In this document: positions 9,428 through 19,627 of the stretch, piece after piece
Layout: each line of letters starts with the position of its first letter
Position numbering within the stretch: the stretch's first letter is position 1
The notes under the pieces: generated by a model
Seen by the model: the letters and a program-made list of their open reading frames with translations, nothing else
Databases searched by the model: none
Told to the model about the DNA's origin: nothing
Assembly (NCBI RefSeq): GCF_002216005.1
Contig: NZ_NIQC01000010.1
Coordinates: forward strand, 1 to 64,000
Source of the DNA: Natranaerobius trueperi
GTDB taxonomy: Bacteria > Bacillota > Natranaerobiia > Natranaerobiales > Natranaerobiaceae
Length of the DNA stretch: 64,000 nt
Reading direction: 5' to 3'
Program-made: the position numbers and the translations under genes

Positions 9428-9433
9428 AAATAT

Positions 9434-9693
9434 ATTAGAAAAAATGATATTTTTAAAGTCTCGGATCGGGAGGAGTAGGTAGTATGGTCTTTTAGAGAGA
9501 GGAGCACCTAGGCTGAAAGTGCTCTAAAGAGCTGCTACTGAATGTCGCCCGGGAGATAGTAATCTGAACTTGTAGTAAGATTACTCGGTTTAAGCCGTTA
9601 TTTTATTAAGTGTTCCATGTAGTTAGCATGGGAAATTAAGGTGGTACCGCGGAATTAGCCCTTCCGTCCTTTTATGGACGTAAGGGCTTTTTT
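9434..9693 (+). promoter_or_regulatory. T-box riboswitch (Val) controlling valS
   Basis: The T-box sequence AAGGTGGTACCGCGG (from 9638) precedes a terminator hairpin at 9657-9693 that ends in a T run. Stem I elements are visible: AGTA near 9478, a GCTGAAAGTGC-type distal loop near 9511, and a specifier loop reading AATGTCGCCC with codon GUC at 9544-9546. GUC is a Val codon, matching the downstream valS. Uncharged tRNA-Val would stabilise the antiterminator. The 5' end is estimated from the promoter. Confidence 0.95.
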
Positions 9694-9730
9694 ACGTTAT
9701 TTTACAAAACTTGAAAGGAGTGATTTTAAG

Positions 9731-12388
9731 ATGTCTAAAACTAACTTAAACAAAGTTTACGATCCAGAAACTGTAGAGACCAAGTGGTACGAAAAGTGGT
9801 TAGAAAATAATTCTTTTAAAGCTGCTTGTGATGAACGCGAGAAATTTTCTGTTGTAATACCGCCACCAAATGTTACTGGATCTCTTCATATGGGGCATGC
9901 TTTAGATAATACTTTACAAGATGTTTTAGTACGTTTTAAAAGGATGCAAGGATATGATACATTATGGATGCCAGGTACAGACCATGCTGGTATAGCTACA
10001 CAGACAAAAGTTGAGCAACATATATCTGAAGAAGATAACATAACTAAATATGACTTAGGAAGAGAAAAGTTTTTAGAAAAAGTTTGGTCATGGAAAGATG
10101 AATACCATGAACGTATTACTGCTCAACTGAAAAAACTTGGTGTGTCAGTTGACTGGTCTAGAGAAAGATTTACTATGGATGAAGGGTGTAGTAAAGCTGT
10201 TAGAGAAGTTTTTGTAACACTTTATGAGAAAGGGTTAATTTATCAAGGAGATTATATAATTAACTGGTGTCCTAGATGCTATACTGCTCTTTCTGATATT
10301 GAGGTAGAACATTTAGAGTCTGAAGGCACATTAACACATATAAAGTATTCTTTAACAGATGGATCTGATCATATATCTGTAGCAACTACTCGACTAGAAA
10401 CTATGATAGGAGATACTGCTGTAGCTGTACATCCTGAAGATGAGCGTTATCAAAATATGGTAGGTAAAACTGTAAGACTTCCACTAGTAAATAGAGAAAT
10501 TCCTATTGTTGCTGATGAATATGTGGATCCAGAATTTGGTTCAGGGGCAGTTAAAGTAACGCCTGCTCATGATCCAAATGATTTTGATATTGGAGAGAGA
10601 CATAATTTAAAAAATATTGCTGTAATCGGAAAAGATGGTAAAATGACTGATGAGGCTGGAGAAAGATATGCAGGTATGGATCGTTATGATTGCAGAAAAG
10701 CTTTAAGAGATGATCTCATTGCAGGTGGGTTTATATTAGCAACTGATGATCATGAACACTCTGTGGGACAATGCCATCGATGTGATACTACCATTGAACC
10801 TTTAGTTAGTAAGCAATGGTTTGTTAAAATGGACCCCCTTGCAAAGCCTGCAGTTGAACTTGTTAACCAAGGTGATACCAAATTTGTTCCAGAAAGATTT
10901 GAAAAAATATACAGGAACTGGATGGAAAATATTAGAGACTGGTGTATTTCTCGTCAAATTTGGTGGGGTCATAGAATTCCTGCTTGGTATTGTAATTGTG
11001 GTGAAATGATTGTAAGTAGAGAAGAGCCAGAATCTTGCTCTTCATGTGGCAGTGAACTAGAACAAGACCCTGATGTACTAGATACCTGGTTCAGTTCTGC
11101 GTTGTGGCCTTTTTCAACTATGGGCTGGCCTGAAGAGACTGAAGATTTAAAGAAATTCTATCCAACTAGCGTGTTAGTTACTGGTTATGATATAATTTTC
11201 TTCTGGGTAGCAAGAATGATATTTATGGGTCTTGAGTTTATGGAAGAGCGTCCTTTTGATGATGTTCTGATTCACGGATTAGTAAGAGATGCTAATGGAA
11301 GAAAGATGAGTAAGTCGTTGGGTAATGGAATTGACCCATTAGAACTTATTGATAAGTATGGTGCAGATACACTTAGATATACATTAGTTACTGGAAATAC
11401 TCCTGGAAATGATATGAGATTTTCTTATGATAAGGTAGAAGCTAGTAGAAACTTTGCAAATAAGATTTGGAATGCTTCTAGGTTTGCAATTATGAACCTT
11501 GATGGATACACACCACAAGAATTATCTGCAAATGATAAACGTTTAAGCCTAGCAGATAAATGGATTCTTCACAGATTAGAAGAGGTTACTAAGGATGTAA
11601 CAAGATTATTTGAAAAATATGAACTAGGGGAAGCTTCTCAAACTTTATATGATTTTATATGGACAGAATTTTGTGATTGGTATATTGAAATGGCTAAAAT
11701 AAGGTTATACCAAGGAACTGAAGAACAAAAAGCTTTAACACAAGAAGTTTTAGTAAGAGGATTAGATACTATTTTAAAACTATTACATCCTATAATGCCA
11801 TTTATAACTGAAGAAATAAGATCTTACTTACCGCATACAGATGAGCTGATAGTGACATCTACTTGGCCAGAATATGATATATCTTTTGTAGATGAAGAAA
11901 GTAAGTCAAAGATGGAACAGATTATGGAAGGGATCAGAGTTGTAAGAAATCTAAGAAGAGAATTAGACATTGCCCCGCAAACAAAATCACCAATAACTAT
12001 ATTAGCAAATGAAGAAAAGGATTTTACGACTTTTGATGATTACAAGGTTTATTTTAATGCATTAGCCGGAGCAGAGCCTGTCAGTGTTGTTAGTGAAATG
12101 AAAGAAAAACCTAAAAAAGCTTTATCAGCAGTTGTAAGAGGAGCTGAAATATTTTTACCTTTAGAAGGCCTGGTAAATCTTAGTGAAGAAATTGAACGGT
12201 TAGAGAAAAAAGAAAAAGAACTAGAAAAAGAAGTTGATCTAGTAGAAAGTAAACTTTCAAATGAAAACTTTGTTAATAAAGCACCTAAAGATGTAGTTGA
12301 TAAAGAAAAAGAAAAACAACAAGATTACAAAGTTCGTTTACAAAAAGTAACAGAGAGGTTAGATACACTGAGATCTATGAAGGAGTGA
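9731..12388 (+). CDS. valS: Valyl-tRNA synthetase
   Basis: Class I synthetase that charges tRNA-Val. HIGH-type motif LHMGHA lies in [15 protein letters not shown] and KMSKS in [11 protein letters not shown]. The editing domain, a zinc-type Cys cluster (CNCGEM, CSSCGSE), the anticodon-binding domain and the C-terminal coiled-coil arm (about the last 70 residues, Lys/Glu-rich) are all present. Start chosen: ATG at 9731 behind AAAGGAGTGA, giving 885 residues. Reading upstream in frame to 9674 would enter the T-box terminator. It is followed after 7 bp by folC. Confidence 0.97.
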   Translation: MSKTNLNKVYDPETVETKWYEKWLENNSFKAACDEREKFSVVIPPPNVTGSLHMGHALDNTLQDVLVRFKRMQGYDTLWMPGTDHAGIATQTKVEQHISEEDNITKYDLGREKFLEKVWSWKDEYHERITAQLKKLGVSVDWSRERFTMDEGCSKAVREVFVTLYEKGLIYQGDYIINWCPRCYTALSDIEVEHLESEGTLTHIKYSLTDGSDHISVATTRLETMIGDTAVAVHPEDERYQNMVGKTVRLPLVNREIPIVADEYVDPEFGSGAVKVTPAHDPNDFDIGERHNLKNIAVIGKDGKMTDEAGERYAGMDRYDCRKALRDDLIAGGFILATDDHEHSVGQCHRCDTTIEPLVSKQWFVKMDPLAKPAVELVNQGDTKFVPERFEKIYRNWMENIRDWCISRQIWWGHRIPAWYCNCGEMIVSREEPESCSSCGSELEQDPDVLDTWFSSALWPFSTMGWPEETEDLKKFYPTSVLVTGYDIIFFWVARMIFMGLEFMEERPFDDVLIHGLVRDANGRKMSKSLGNGIDPLELIDKYGADTLRYTLVTGNTPGNDMRFSYDKVEASRNFANKIWNASRFAIMNLDGYTPQELSANDKRLSLADKWILHRLEEVTKDVTRLFEKYELGEASQTLYDFIWTEFCDWYIEMAKIRLYQGTEEQKALTQEVLVRGLDTILKLLHPIMPFITEEIRSYLPHTDELIVTSTWPEYDISFVDEESKSKMEQIMEGIRVVRNLRRELDIAPQTKSPITILANEEKDFTTFDDYKVYFNALAGAEPVSVVSEMKEKPKKALSAVVRGAEIFLPLEGLVNLSEEIERLEKKEKELEKEVDLVESKLSNENFVNKAPKDVVDKEKEKQQDYKVRLQKVTERLDTLRSMKE

Positions 12389-12395
12389 AACTCTA

Positions 12396-13706
12396 ATGGA
12401 AGGCATTGAATGGATCTGGAGTCTAGGAAAGTTTGGTTCAAAACCAGGGTTAGAACGAATGAATTGGATGTTAAAAAGGCTAGGAAATCCGCAATGTAAC
12501 CTTCCTGTGATACATGTTGCTGGGACTAATGGTAAAGGATCTACCTGTTTTATTCTTGAAAGAATTCTTACAAAAGCAGGATATAGGGTAGGTCTCTTTA
12601 CCTCCCCTTTTGTATTAAACTTTACAGAACGAATCGTATATAATTCTAATCCGATTTCTAATAAAGATTTAGAAAAATTAATTCAAAAAATTAAACCTTT
12701 AGCAGAACAAGCAGAAAAGGAAGGGCTAGAGCATCCAACGCAGTTTGAAATGATCACAGTATTAGCAATTTTATACTATTCGTCAGTAGATGTAGATATA
12801 GTAATACTTGAAACAGGGCTCGGAGGACGACTAGATGCTACAAATGTGATAGAACCGATTGTATCAGTTATTACAAATGTAGATTTTGATCATACAGATG
12901 TTTTAGGTAACACTTTAGAAGAAATTGCTCGCGAAAAAGCTGGAATAGTTAAAGATAATACCCCAATTGTTACTGGTATAAGAAACGAGAAAGCAGTAAA
13001 AGAAATTGAGAAGTACGCTCATGTTACTAATTCTTCTACTTATTTAATAAAGCGGGACTTTTCATTTGATGAAAGTAATTTTAATGGTAAGAACTTCACT
13101 TTTAATTATAAAGGGTTATACAAAGAATTAGAGGGACTAGAGTTATCTCTTATTGGTAAACATCAGCTTCATAATGCTAGTCTAGCTTTATGTTGTACTG
13201 AAATATTACAAACTAAAGGATATAAAAAGATACAAAATTTAGATATTTACGATGCTTTACTAGAAGTGAAAATACCTATTAGAATGGAGCTGTTAACTTT
13301 TCTTAAAAAGGGTGATATAATGTTAGATGCCGCTCATAATCCTGCAGGAATAGCAGCTCTTATGCAAGGTCTTGAAGATATGAATGTAAATCAAAATTGG
13401 GGTAAAATTGTATTTCTGACTGGCGCTCTAAAAGATAAGCAGATTGAAAAAATGATTGATAATTTTTTTGTATTACCTGATGAAATAATAATCACGAAAC
13501 CTAATAACAAAAGATCAGCTAATCCAGAAGAAATTGAAGGTAAACTTCAAAAATTTTATAATAATATGAAAATCAAGACAATTAGCGAAATAGAAAAAGC
13601 AACATACGAAGGAATAAATGCTACAAACAAAAAAGGTTTACTAGTTATCTTTGGATCATTTTATTTAGTTGCAGAAGCAAAAAAATATATTAAAGAGAGT
13701 TTTTAG
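12396..13706 (+). CDS. folC: Folylpolyglutamate synthase / dihydrofolate synthase
   Basis: Adds glutamate to dihydropteroate and folates. The ATP-binding loop HVAGTNGKGST is at about 40-50, with the Mur-ligase-like motifs ILETGLGGRLDATN and the metal-site DFDHTDVLG following. The C-terminal ligase domain has DAAHNPAGI. At 436 residues the length is usual. It lies 7 bp after valS, the same order as in Bacillus, and has no promoter of its own. Confidence 0.95.
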   Translation: MEGIEWIWSLGKFGSKPGLERMNWMLKRLGNPQCNLPVIHVAGTNGKGSTCFILERILTKAGYRVGLFTSPFVLNFTERIVYNSNPISNKDLEKLIQKIKPLAEQAEKEGLEHPTQFEMITVLAILYYSSVDVDIVILETGLGGRLDATNVIEPIVSVITNVDFDHTDVLGNTLEEIAREKAGIVKDNTPIVTGIRNEKAVKEIEKYAHVTNSSTYLIKRDFSFDESNFNGKNFTFNYKGLYKELEGLELSLIGKHQLHNASLALCCTEILQTKGYKKIQNLDIYDALLEVKIPIRMELLTFLKKGDIMLDAAHNPAGIAALMQGLEDMNVNQNWGKIVFLTGALKDKQIEKMIDNFFVLPDEIIITKPNNKRSANPEEIEGKLQKFYNNMKIKTISEIEKATYEGINATNKKGLLVIFGSFYLVAEAKKYIKESF

Positions 13707-14081
13707 GCTTTTTAAAATCATCCTGTTATGTTAAAATTGTTTTTTGTAGAGAAGATATTTGTTTATAAAAGACGAAAAGTGTCTAAAAACCTCTACCAAA
13801 GCTTTTCCGGTATTTGTATAATTTCTATGAATTAGTAAAAGATACTAATAAGTAAAGTAACTTGTTATTAAACAACAAAGTTATTTATACATTCAATTAA
13901 GTAGTTTTAAGGACAAGCTCTTAATACTGGAAAAGAAAATGTTCTTCATTGATGGCCATCAACTTTTTAATTTGTCTTGTGTTTGTTTTAGGTTACATTA
14001 TTTATTTTTATAAGTTTAGAGTAATTCTAGTTATTCTTATTATAACTAGAAAGTGAAAAAATAAACAAAAAGGGGTGAAAA
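13707..14081 (+). other. Non-coding gap between folC and the rnf operon
   Basis: 375 bp with no convincing gene. An imperfect inverted repeat (TAACTTGTT around 13858 with AACAAAGTTA around 13874) has no T run. A weak promoter candidate for rnf is TTGTCT (13972-13977), a 16-nt spacer and TACATT (13994-13999). No riboswitch consensus was recognised. Confidence 0.4.
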
Positions 14082-15401
14082 ATGATGGCAGGTGAAACTT
14101 TTCGTGGTGGAGTGGAGCCAGGTCACTTCAAGTATACGACTGAGGATGCTGTAGAAAAAATGGCTGCACCAAGTAAAGTGTATATTCCCATGGAACAACA
14201 TATTGGTGCACCTTGTGAACCAGTCGTAAGCAAAGGTGACAAGGTAAAACTTGGTCAAAAAATAGGTGGAAGTGATAGCTTTGTCTCTGCTCCAATACAC
14301 TCTAGTGTATCTGGGGAAGTTGTAGATATAACTGAATATAATCATCCAATTGGAAAAAAAGCTAAAACTATAGTTATTGAATCAGATGGCCAAGATGAAG
14401 CAGATTATTCAGGTGGCTATGACTCCCTTGACGAATTATCTTCAGATGATATCAAAAAAATTGTTAAAGAGGCTGGTATTGTTGGTATGGGGGGAGCTAC
14501 CTTTCCAACACATGTAAAATTATCTCCTCCTGAAGATAAGCCTATTGACACTGTGATCATTAATGGAGCAGAGTGTGAACCGTATTTGACTTCTGACCAT
14601 CGAATGATGTTAGAGCAAGGTGAGGAAATTGTTTTTGGTCTAAAATCAATTATGAAGGCTGTTAACTGTGACAAAGGTGTCATAGGGATCGAAGACAATA
14701 AGAAAGATGCAATTGAAAACATGAAAGAATTAGTAAAAGATGAAAACAATATTGAAGTGATGGTTTTTGAGACCAAATACCCTCAAGGGGCTGAAAAACA
14801 ACTTATAACTGTAGCTACAGGAAGAGAGGTTCCGTCAGGTGGACTTCCAATGGATGTTGGTTGTGTTGTAAACAATGTCGGAACAGCCATTGCTATTTCA
14901 GAGGCTATAAGATATAACAAACCATCATACGAAAGAGTGGTAACAGTAACTGGTCCAGGGGTAAATGAAGCAGGTAACTTTAAAATTAGAGTTGGAACAT
15001 TAGCTTCTGAAGTTATTGAAAACTGTGCTGGTATGTCTCAAAACACGAGAAAGATAGTTATGGGTGGACCTATGATGGGGTTAAGTCAACCTTCCCCTGA
15101 ATTTCCTGTAATCAAAGGGACATCAGGTCTTTTACTCTTAACAGAAAATGAAGTTCAGTTTTTTGAAGAAAAACCTTGTATTAGCTGTGGACGATGTATT
15201 GATTCTTGTCCAGTTTCACTTTTACCGAATATGATTGCCCATTTCACTGAAAATGAAAGGTTAGAACAAGCTGAAGAATATAATGCTCTTGATTGTATTG
15301 AATGTGGATGTTGCACCTATATTTGTCCAACGAAACGTCCTTTGGTTCAATATATAAGAATGGCCAAAGGTGAAATAATGGCTAAACGACGAAAAAATTA
15401 A
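14082..15401 (+). CDS. rnfC: Rnf complex subunit C (NADH-binding, Fe-S)
   Basis: Peripheral subunit of the Rnf complex, which couples ferredoxin oxidation and NAD+ reduction to ion transport. A NuoF-like Gly-rich nucleotide site (VGMGGATFPTH) and the INGAECEPY motif are followed by two 4Fe-4S motifs: Cys366, 369, 372 and 376 (CISCGRCIDSCP) and Cys405, 408, 411 and 415 (CIECGCCTYICP). The 439 residues match the shorter Gram-positive form. The ATG follows AAGGGGTG. It is first in the order rnfCDGEAB, as in Acetobacterium. Confidence 0.96.
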   Translation: MMAGETFRGGVEPGHFKYTTEDAVEKMAAPSKVYIPMEQHIGAPCEPVVSKGDKVKLGQKIGGSDSFVSAPIHSSVSGEVVDITEYNHPIGKKAKTIVIESDGQDEADYSGGYDSLDELSSDDIKKIVKEAGIVGMGGATFPTHVKLSPPEDKPIDTVIINGAECEPYLTSDHRMMLEQGEEIVFGLKSIMKAVNCDKGVIGIEDNKKDAIENMKELVKDENNIEVMVFETKYPQGAEKQLITVATGREVPSGGLPMDVGCVVNNVGTAIAISEAIRYNKPSYERVVTVTGPGVNEAGNFKIRVGTLASEVIENCAGMSQNTRKIVMGGPMMGLSQPSPEFPVIKGTSGLLLLTENEVQFFEEKPCISCGRCIDSCPVSLLPNMIAHFTENERLEQAEEYNALDCIECGCCTYICPTKRPLVQYIRMAKGEIMAKRRKN

Positions 15402-15432
15402 CATGATAAAGTTAGGATAGGAGGGAAGAAAG

Positions 15433-16353
15433 ATGGATAACAAACTTGTGGTGTCGTCTTCACCTCATCTTCGTACTCCAGAGACGATTGACACTATAAT
15501 GAGAGATGTCTTAATTGCTTTGGTACCACCTTTAGCAGTTAGCATTTGGTTATTTGGTTTAAACGCATTGGGAGTGGTTGCTTTAGCAACCGTTGCCTGT
15601 ATGATAACTGAAGCTGTATTAGTACATGATAAAATTAGTATAGCAAAAATTAAAGGTGATTGGAGTGCAGCAGTAACTGGAGTTCTTTATGGATTAAGTT
15701 TACCACCTTCTACTCCATGGTGGATAGTTGTAATAGGAGCTGTTGTTGCTATAATAATAGGTAAACAGTTATTTGGTGGTATTGGGTATAATATATTTAA
15801 CCCAGCCCTTGTAGGTAGAGCCTTTACAGTTTTAGCTTGGCCCAATTACTTAAGTGATTGGACTAAACCCTTTGAAACACCAGATGTAGATGCGGCATCT
15901 GCAGCAACACCTCTAAGTGAAGCATCAGCAGAAATCTCTGATTTATTTATAGGTACTGTTGCAGGATCACTAGGAGAAACATCTATTTTAGCTATTTTAA
16001 TTGGGGCTATCTATTTGATCTATAGAGGTCATGTAGATATTAGAGTTCCGGTAGGATATATGGGTGCTGTGGCAGCAGTTGCTTTAATTGGAGGCGAAGA
16101 TGTACTGTTCCATTTATTCAGTGGTAGTGCTTTTTTTGCTGCTGTATATATGGCTACATGCATGGTTACCTCACCATTTACTAAAACAGGAAAATTATTT
16201 TTTGGTATCGGTTGTGGTTTTTTTACTGCAATATTTAGAATATACGGTGCAGCCCCCGAAGGTGTAACTTATGCGATATTATTAATGAATGCTTTAGTGC
16301 CATTTCTTAATAAGTACACCAAACCAAAAGTTTACGGGGAGGTGTCAAGTTAA
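15433..16353 (+). CDS. rnfD: Rnf complex subunit D (membrane flavoprotein)
   Basis: NqrB/RnfD-family membrane subunit with multiple hydrophobic helices, 306 residues. The covalent-FMN site of the family appears as SAATP with Thr159; the usual motif reads SGATP, so the second position is Ala here. Conserved GYNIFNPALVGRAF is present. Its stop codon overlaps the ATG of rnfG by one base, so translation is likely coupled. Confidence 0.95.
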   Translation: MDNKLVVSSSPHLRTPETIDTIMRDVLIALVPPLAVSIWLFGLNALGVVALATVACMITEAVLVHDKISIAKIKGDWSAAVTGVLYGLSLPPSTPWWIVVIGAVVAIIIGKQLFGGIGYNIFNPALVGRAFTVLAWPNYLSDWTKPFETPDVDAASAATPLSEASAEISDLFIGTVAGSLGETSILAILIGAIYLIYRGHVDIRVPVGYMGAVAAVALIGGEDVLFHLFSGSAFFAAVYMATCMVTSPFTKTGKLFFGIGCGFFTAIFRIYGAAPEGVTYAILLMNALVPFLNKYTKPKVYGEVSS

Positions 16354-17207
16354 TGGATGTTAAAGAATTGATTAAGCTATCATTAAGTTTGATGATAATA
16401 ACTGTAATTTCAGCTGGAGTATTAGCATTCACAAATGATATAACAGGACCAATTATTGCTGAACAGCGTCTAGCTGCTCTACAAGATTCATTAGAAGACG
16501 TTTTCCCTGAATCAGACGATTTGAAAGTAAATGAAATTGATGATAGGGAATATTATGAAGTCATTCAAGATGGTGAAATTATTGGTGCTGCTACCATCGT
16601 ACAGCCTGGTGGTTATGGTGGGGAGATTGAAATGATGATTGCAGTAGATACTGATGGTCTGATCCAAGGTGTAGAAGTTTTAGCACATTCTGAAACTCCT
16701 GGACTTGGAGACGCTATTGAAGACGAAGAATGGCGAAATCAATTTATTGGTTTAGGTTTAGAAGACGATATAGCTCTTGGAACAGATGTGGATACAATCT
16801 CTGGAGCTACAGTTAGTGCTAATGCTGCTATTCAAGGAGCGAATGAAGGTTTAGAGTTGATATCTTTCAACCTATTTGATTTTGAAAAACCTGAAACAGA
16901 TGTCGACCTTGCGGAAGTTGATGATGGTATTTATCAAGGTGAAGGTAGTGGTTTAGAACCTGGAGTAGTAGTTGAAGTGACTGTTAAAGACAATGAAATC
17001 ACTGATATTGAGATTATTGATCATAATGATACTCCTGATTACTTTGAGGATGCTCAAGCTGAGATTCCAGATAGAATATTAGATGAGCAATCAGCGGATG
17101 TAGACGTTGTTTCTGGCGCTACTTTATCTAGTGAAGGAATTAAGGAAGCAGTTTTGAATGCCTTGCTAGGCGATGATGACAAAGAAGATTCACTAGAAGA
17201 AGCTTAG
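16353..17207 (+). CDS. rnfG: Rnf complex subunit G with two FMN-binding domains
   Basis: One N-terminal membrane helix (about residues 9-26) anchors FMN-binding domains on the outer face. The first domain (about 66-170) ends in SGAT with Thr153, the site of covalent FMN attachment. A second FMN_bind-type domain (about 190-270) carries another SGAT with Thr257. Canonical RnfG has one such domain and is about 180-210 residues; this one is 284. The acidic tail DDDKEDSLEEA ends the protein. The downstream ApbE would be the flavin transferase. A broken third copy of the second domain lies immediately downstream. Confidence 0.93.
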   Translation: MDVKELIKLSLSLMIITVISAGVLAFTNDITGPIIAEQRLAALQDSLEDVFPESDDLKVNEIDDREYYEVIQDGEIIGAATIVQPGGYGGEIEMMIAVDTDGLIQGVEVLAHSETPGLGDAIEDEEWRNQFIGLGLEDDIALGTDVDTISGATVSANAAIQGANEGLELISFNLFDFEKPETDVDLAEVDDGIYQGEGSGLEPGVVVEVTVKDNEITDIEIIDHNDTPDYFEDAQAEIPDRILDEQSADVDVVSGATLSSEGIKEAVLNALLGDDDKEDSLEEA

Positions 17208-17217
17208 TCAAGTTTTA

Positions 17218-17478
17218 GATGGCATTCTATGAAGGTGAGGCAGAGGATTAGAATTATGATGAGTTTTTGAACTAACTTTTGAAGATGGTGAGATAACAGA
17301 TTAAGAGCTTATTGATCACAACGATTCCCCAAGTCACACTGAAGATGATGCTTGGCCTGAAATCGAGGAACGCATTATAGAACAACAATCAACCAAAGTC
17401 GATGTTGTTTCAGAAGCCACTGAATCTTATATAGGTATAAAAGAAGCGGTAGAAGATGATATCAGTAAAGCTCAATAA
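17218..17478 (+). pseudogene. Decayed third FMN-binding domain (rnfG fragment)
   Basis: Translation of this gap aligns with the second FMN domain of RnfG. The reading frame ending at 17478 contains EDGEITD, then a stop, then ELIDHNDSP, PEIEERI, VDVVSEATES and GIKEAVEDD. The intact copy reads DNEITDIEIIDHNDTP, AEIPDRI, VDVVSGATLSS and GIKEAVLNA. The upstream part (DGI, then GLE) needs a one-base shift near 17225. In-frame stops and loss of the SGAT motif (now SEAT) mark it as a pseudogene. It looks like a tandem domain duplication that has decayed. Confidence 0.88.
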
Positions 17479-17498
17479 TTAACAGGGGGTGACATAAA

Positions 17499-18119
17499 GT
17501 GAATTTCTCTGATGCCTTTTCACAAGGTATGGTGAAAGAAAATGGCCTATATAGGCAACTACTTGGCCTTTGTCCAGCTCTTGCGGTAACTCAGACCGCT
17601 ATAAATAGTTTAGGATTGGGAATGGCTACTATGGCTGTTCTTTTAGCATCAAATATTGTAATTTCTCTATTAAAAGACTTAATACCCAAAAAGATACGTA
17701 TTCCAGCTTATATTGTAATTATTGCTACTTTTGTTACTATGGTAGATATGTTTTTAGAAGCATTTACACCAGACTTACATGGGGCTTTAGGTATCTTTAT
17801 CCCCTTAATTGTAACTAATTGCTTAATTTTAGGAAGAGCAGAAGCTTTTGCTTCAAAGAATAATGTATCGAATGCATTGGCTGATGGTCTAGGAATGGGT
17901 GCTGGATTTACATTGGCTCTACTTTCCCTAGGTGTAGTAAGAGAAATTCTAGGGTCTGGAAGTTTATTTGGTATTCCTTTTGTACATCAATTTTTTGAAA
18001 TGTTTGGTGCAGAGTTTGAACCGATTCAAATATTTGCACAGCCGGCTGGAGCTTTTTTTGCTCTAGGTTTATTACTAGCTTTATTTAACGTGATTTATCA
18101 AAAGTTACAGTACGACTAA
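17499..18119 (+). CDS. rnfE: Rnf complex subunit E (membrane)
   Basis: RnfE/NqrD-type integral membrane subunit, 206 residues with about six hydrophobic helices. Family-typical stretches include NGLYRQLLGLCPALAVT near the N terminus and IPLIVTNCLILGRAEAFA mid-protein, whose Cys belongs to the membrane-embedded iron site described for this family. The start is GTG at 17499 behind AGGGGGTGA. RnfE and RnfA are paralogues inserted with opposite topology. Confidence 0.95.
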   Translation: MNFSDAFSQGMVKENGLYRQLLGLCPALAVTQTAINSLGLGMATMAVLLASNIVISLLKDLIPKKIRIPAYIVIIATFVTMVDMFLEAFTPDLHGALGIFIPLIVTNCLILGRAEAFASKNNVSNALADGLGMGAGFTLALLSLGVVREILGSGSLFGIPFVHQFFEMFGAEFEPIQIFAQPAGAFFALGLLLALFNVIYQKLQYD

Positions 18120-18157
18120 AAAAATAGCTACTCGGAAGAGAAAGGAGGCAATCTCCC

Positions 18158-18733
18158 TTGGAAGAGCTACTCACAATTTTTTTCGGGGCGATATTTGTAA
18201 ATAATTTTGTATTGATAAGATTCTTAGGAATTTGTCCATTTTTAGGTGTTTCTAAAAAAGTTGAAACATCAATTGGTATGGGTTTAGCAGTAACTTTTGT
18301 AATGACCATTGCATCAATTATCACTTGGTTAATTCATGATATAATTTTGATTCCTTTTGATGCACAATATTTACAGTATGTGGCTTACATTTTAGTAATT
18401 GCTTCCCTTGTACAGTTTATTGAAATGTTATTAGAAAAAGTTAGTCCACAATTATATAAAGCTTTGGGTATTTTCTTACCTCTTATAACTACAAATTGTG
18501 CAATTTTAGGTCTTGCACTTATTAACGTGCAAGATGGTTACGGTTTATTAGAATCAACTGTTCATGGTATTGGTGCAGGTTTAGGTTTCACAGTTGCCCT
18601 TGTACTAATGGCTGGTATTAGAGAGCAATTAGAACTTGCAAAAATGCCGGAATTATTTAAAGGTGCATCTATTGCTTTTATCATAGCGGGTATACTTTCC
18701 ATTGCCTTTATGGGTTTTGATGGTGTAATGTAG
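18158..18733 (+). CDS. rnfA: Rnf complex subunit A (membrane)
   Basis: RnfA/NqrE-type membrane subunit, 191 residues. Typical start MEELLTIFFGAIFVNNFVL and the LPLITTNCAILGLAL motif with the conserved Cys. The start codon is TTG at 18158, behind AAAGGAGGCAA, and gives the family-typical N terminus. Confidence 0.95.
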   Translation: MEELLTIFFGAIFVNNFVLIRFLGICPFLGVSKKVETSIGMGLAVTFVMTIASIITWLIHDIILIPFDAQYLQYVAYILVIASLVQFIEMLLEKVSPQLYKALGIFLPLITTNCAILGLALINVQDGYGLLESTVHGIGAGLGFTVALVLMAGIREQLELAKMPELFKGASIAFIIAGILSIAFMGFDGVM

Positions 18734-18753
18734 AGAATAGGAGGTGAAGATCG

Positions 18754-19557
18754 ATGATTGGTCCAGTATTAGGTTTAGGAGCTTTAGGCTTATTTTTTGG
18801 ATTTGCACTAGCTTTCGCTTCTCAAAAATTTGCCGCAGAAACTGACCCTAAAGTTGAAGCTATAACAGAAAGTCTTCCTGGTGCTAATTGTGGAGCTTGT
18901 GGCTATCCTGGGTGTTCAGCTTTCGCAGAAGCAGTCGCTAAAGGAGAAACTTCTGTAGATGGATGTACACCAGGTGGAAAAACAACTGCTCAGGAAATAG
19001 CTGAAATCTTAGGTGTGAGTCATGATGAGTCAGAAGAATCTTATGTAGCGGAAGTGGCTTGTTTAGGTGGACGAGATCATTGTAAAGAACAATTTGATTA
19101 TGATGGAGTTCAAGATTGTCGAGCTGCAATGATGTATTCTAATGGTTTTAAGGCCTGTGAGTATGGGTGTTTAGGGCTTGGTACGTGTGAGGAAGTATGT
19201 CCTTTTGATGCGATCGAAATGCAAGACAATGGTATTCCTTATATAGATCCTGAAAAATGTAAAGGATGTAACAAATGTGTTAATATTTGTCCAAAACAAG
19301 TTATCAGAATGATCAATACTAAGACTGAACATCACGTACGTTGTAATTCTCTTGATAAAGGAAAAGTAGTGAAGAAAGTATGTGAAGTAGGTTGCATTGG
19401 TTGTGGAATCTGTGCTAAACTTTGTCCTGTAGATGCTATAACAATCGAGAATAACTTAGCTTCAATCGATAGTCACGAATGTATAAACTGTGGTAAATGT
19501 AAAGAAAAATGTCCACAAGATTGTATAACTAGTGATTTAGAATATACAACAAATTAA
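18754..19557 (+). CDS. rnfB: Rnf complex subunit B (ferredoxin-type, multi-cluster)
   Basis: Entry point for electrons from ferredoxin. An N-terminal membrane helix is followed by a 4Fe-4S domain with NCGACGYPGC and a downstream Cys. Further ferredoxin motifs follow: CEYGCLGLGTCEEVCP, CKGCNKCVNICP, CIGCGICAKLCP and CINCGKCKEKCP, so the C-terminal part can hold several clusters. At 267 residues it is in the range of clostridial RnfB. It is the last gene before a strong terminator. Confidence 0.96.
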   Translation: MIGPVLGLGALGLFFGFALAFASQKFAAETDPKVEAITESLPGANCGACGYPGCSAFAEAVAKGETSVDGCTPGGKTTAQEIAEILGVSHDESEESYVAEVACLGGRDHCKEQFDYDGVQDCRAAMMYSNGFKACEYGCLGLGTCEEVCPFDAIEMQDNGIPYIDPEKCKGCNKCVNICPKQVIRMINTKTEHHVRCNSLDKGKVVKKVCEVGCIGCGICAKLCPVDAITIENNLASIDSHECINCGKCKEKCPQDCITSDLEYTTN

Positions 19558-19570
19558 GAATTTATTTAAA

Positions 19571-19608
19571 AAATCAGTGCGAAAGGATTTCCTTTCGCAC
19601 TGATTTTG
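19571..19608 (+). terminator. Intrinsic terminator of the rnf operon
   Basis: A near-perfect 17-bp inverted repeat (AAATCAGTGCGAAAGGA and its complement) with a TTT loop, followed by TTTTGTT. Confidence 0.9.
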
Positions 19609-19627
19609 TTATGGGGGGATAAATAAT

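Noticed and set aside
9674-9730. Upstream extension of the valS frame
   Set aside because: It runs through the T-box terminator hairpin; ATG 9731 has a proper ribosome site.
10821-11009. Small plus-strand frame inside valS
   Set aside because: Out-of-frame shadow of the synthetase with no family features.
13972-13999. Promoter for rnfC (TTGTCT, 16 nt, TACATT)
   Set aside because: Both boxes are weak and the region is AT-rich; mentioned only within the gap entry.
17218-17478. Reading the rnfG-rnfE gap as an intact small gene
   Set aside because: The alignable frame contains an in-frame TAA and needs a shift upstream, and its flavin site is lost.
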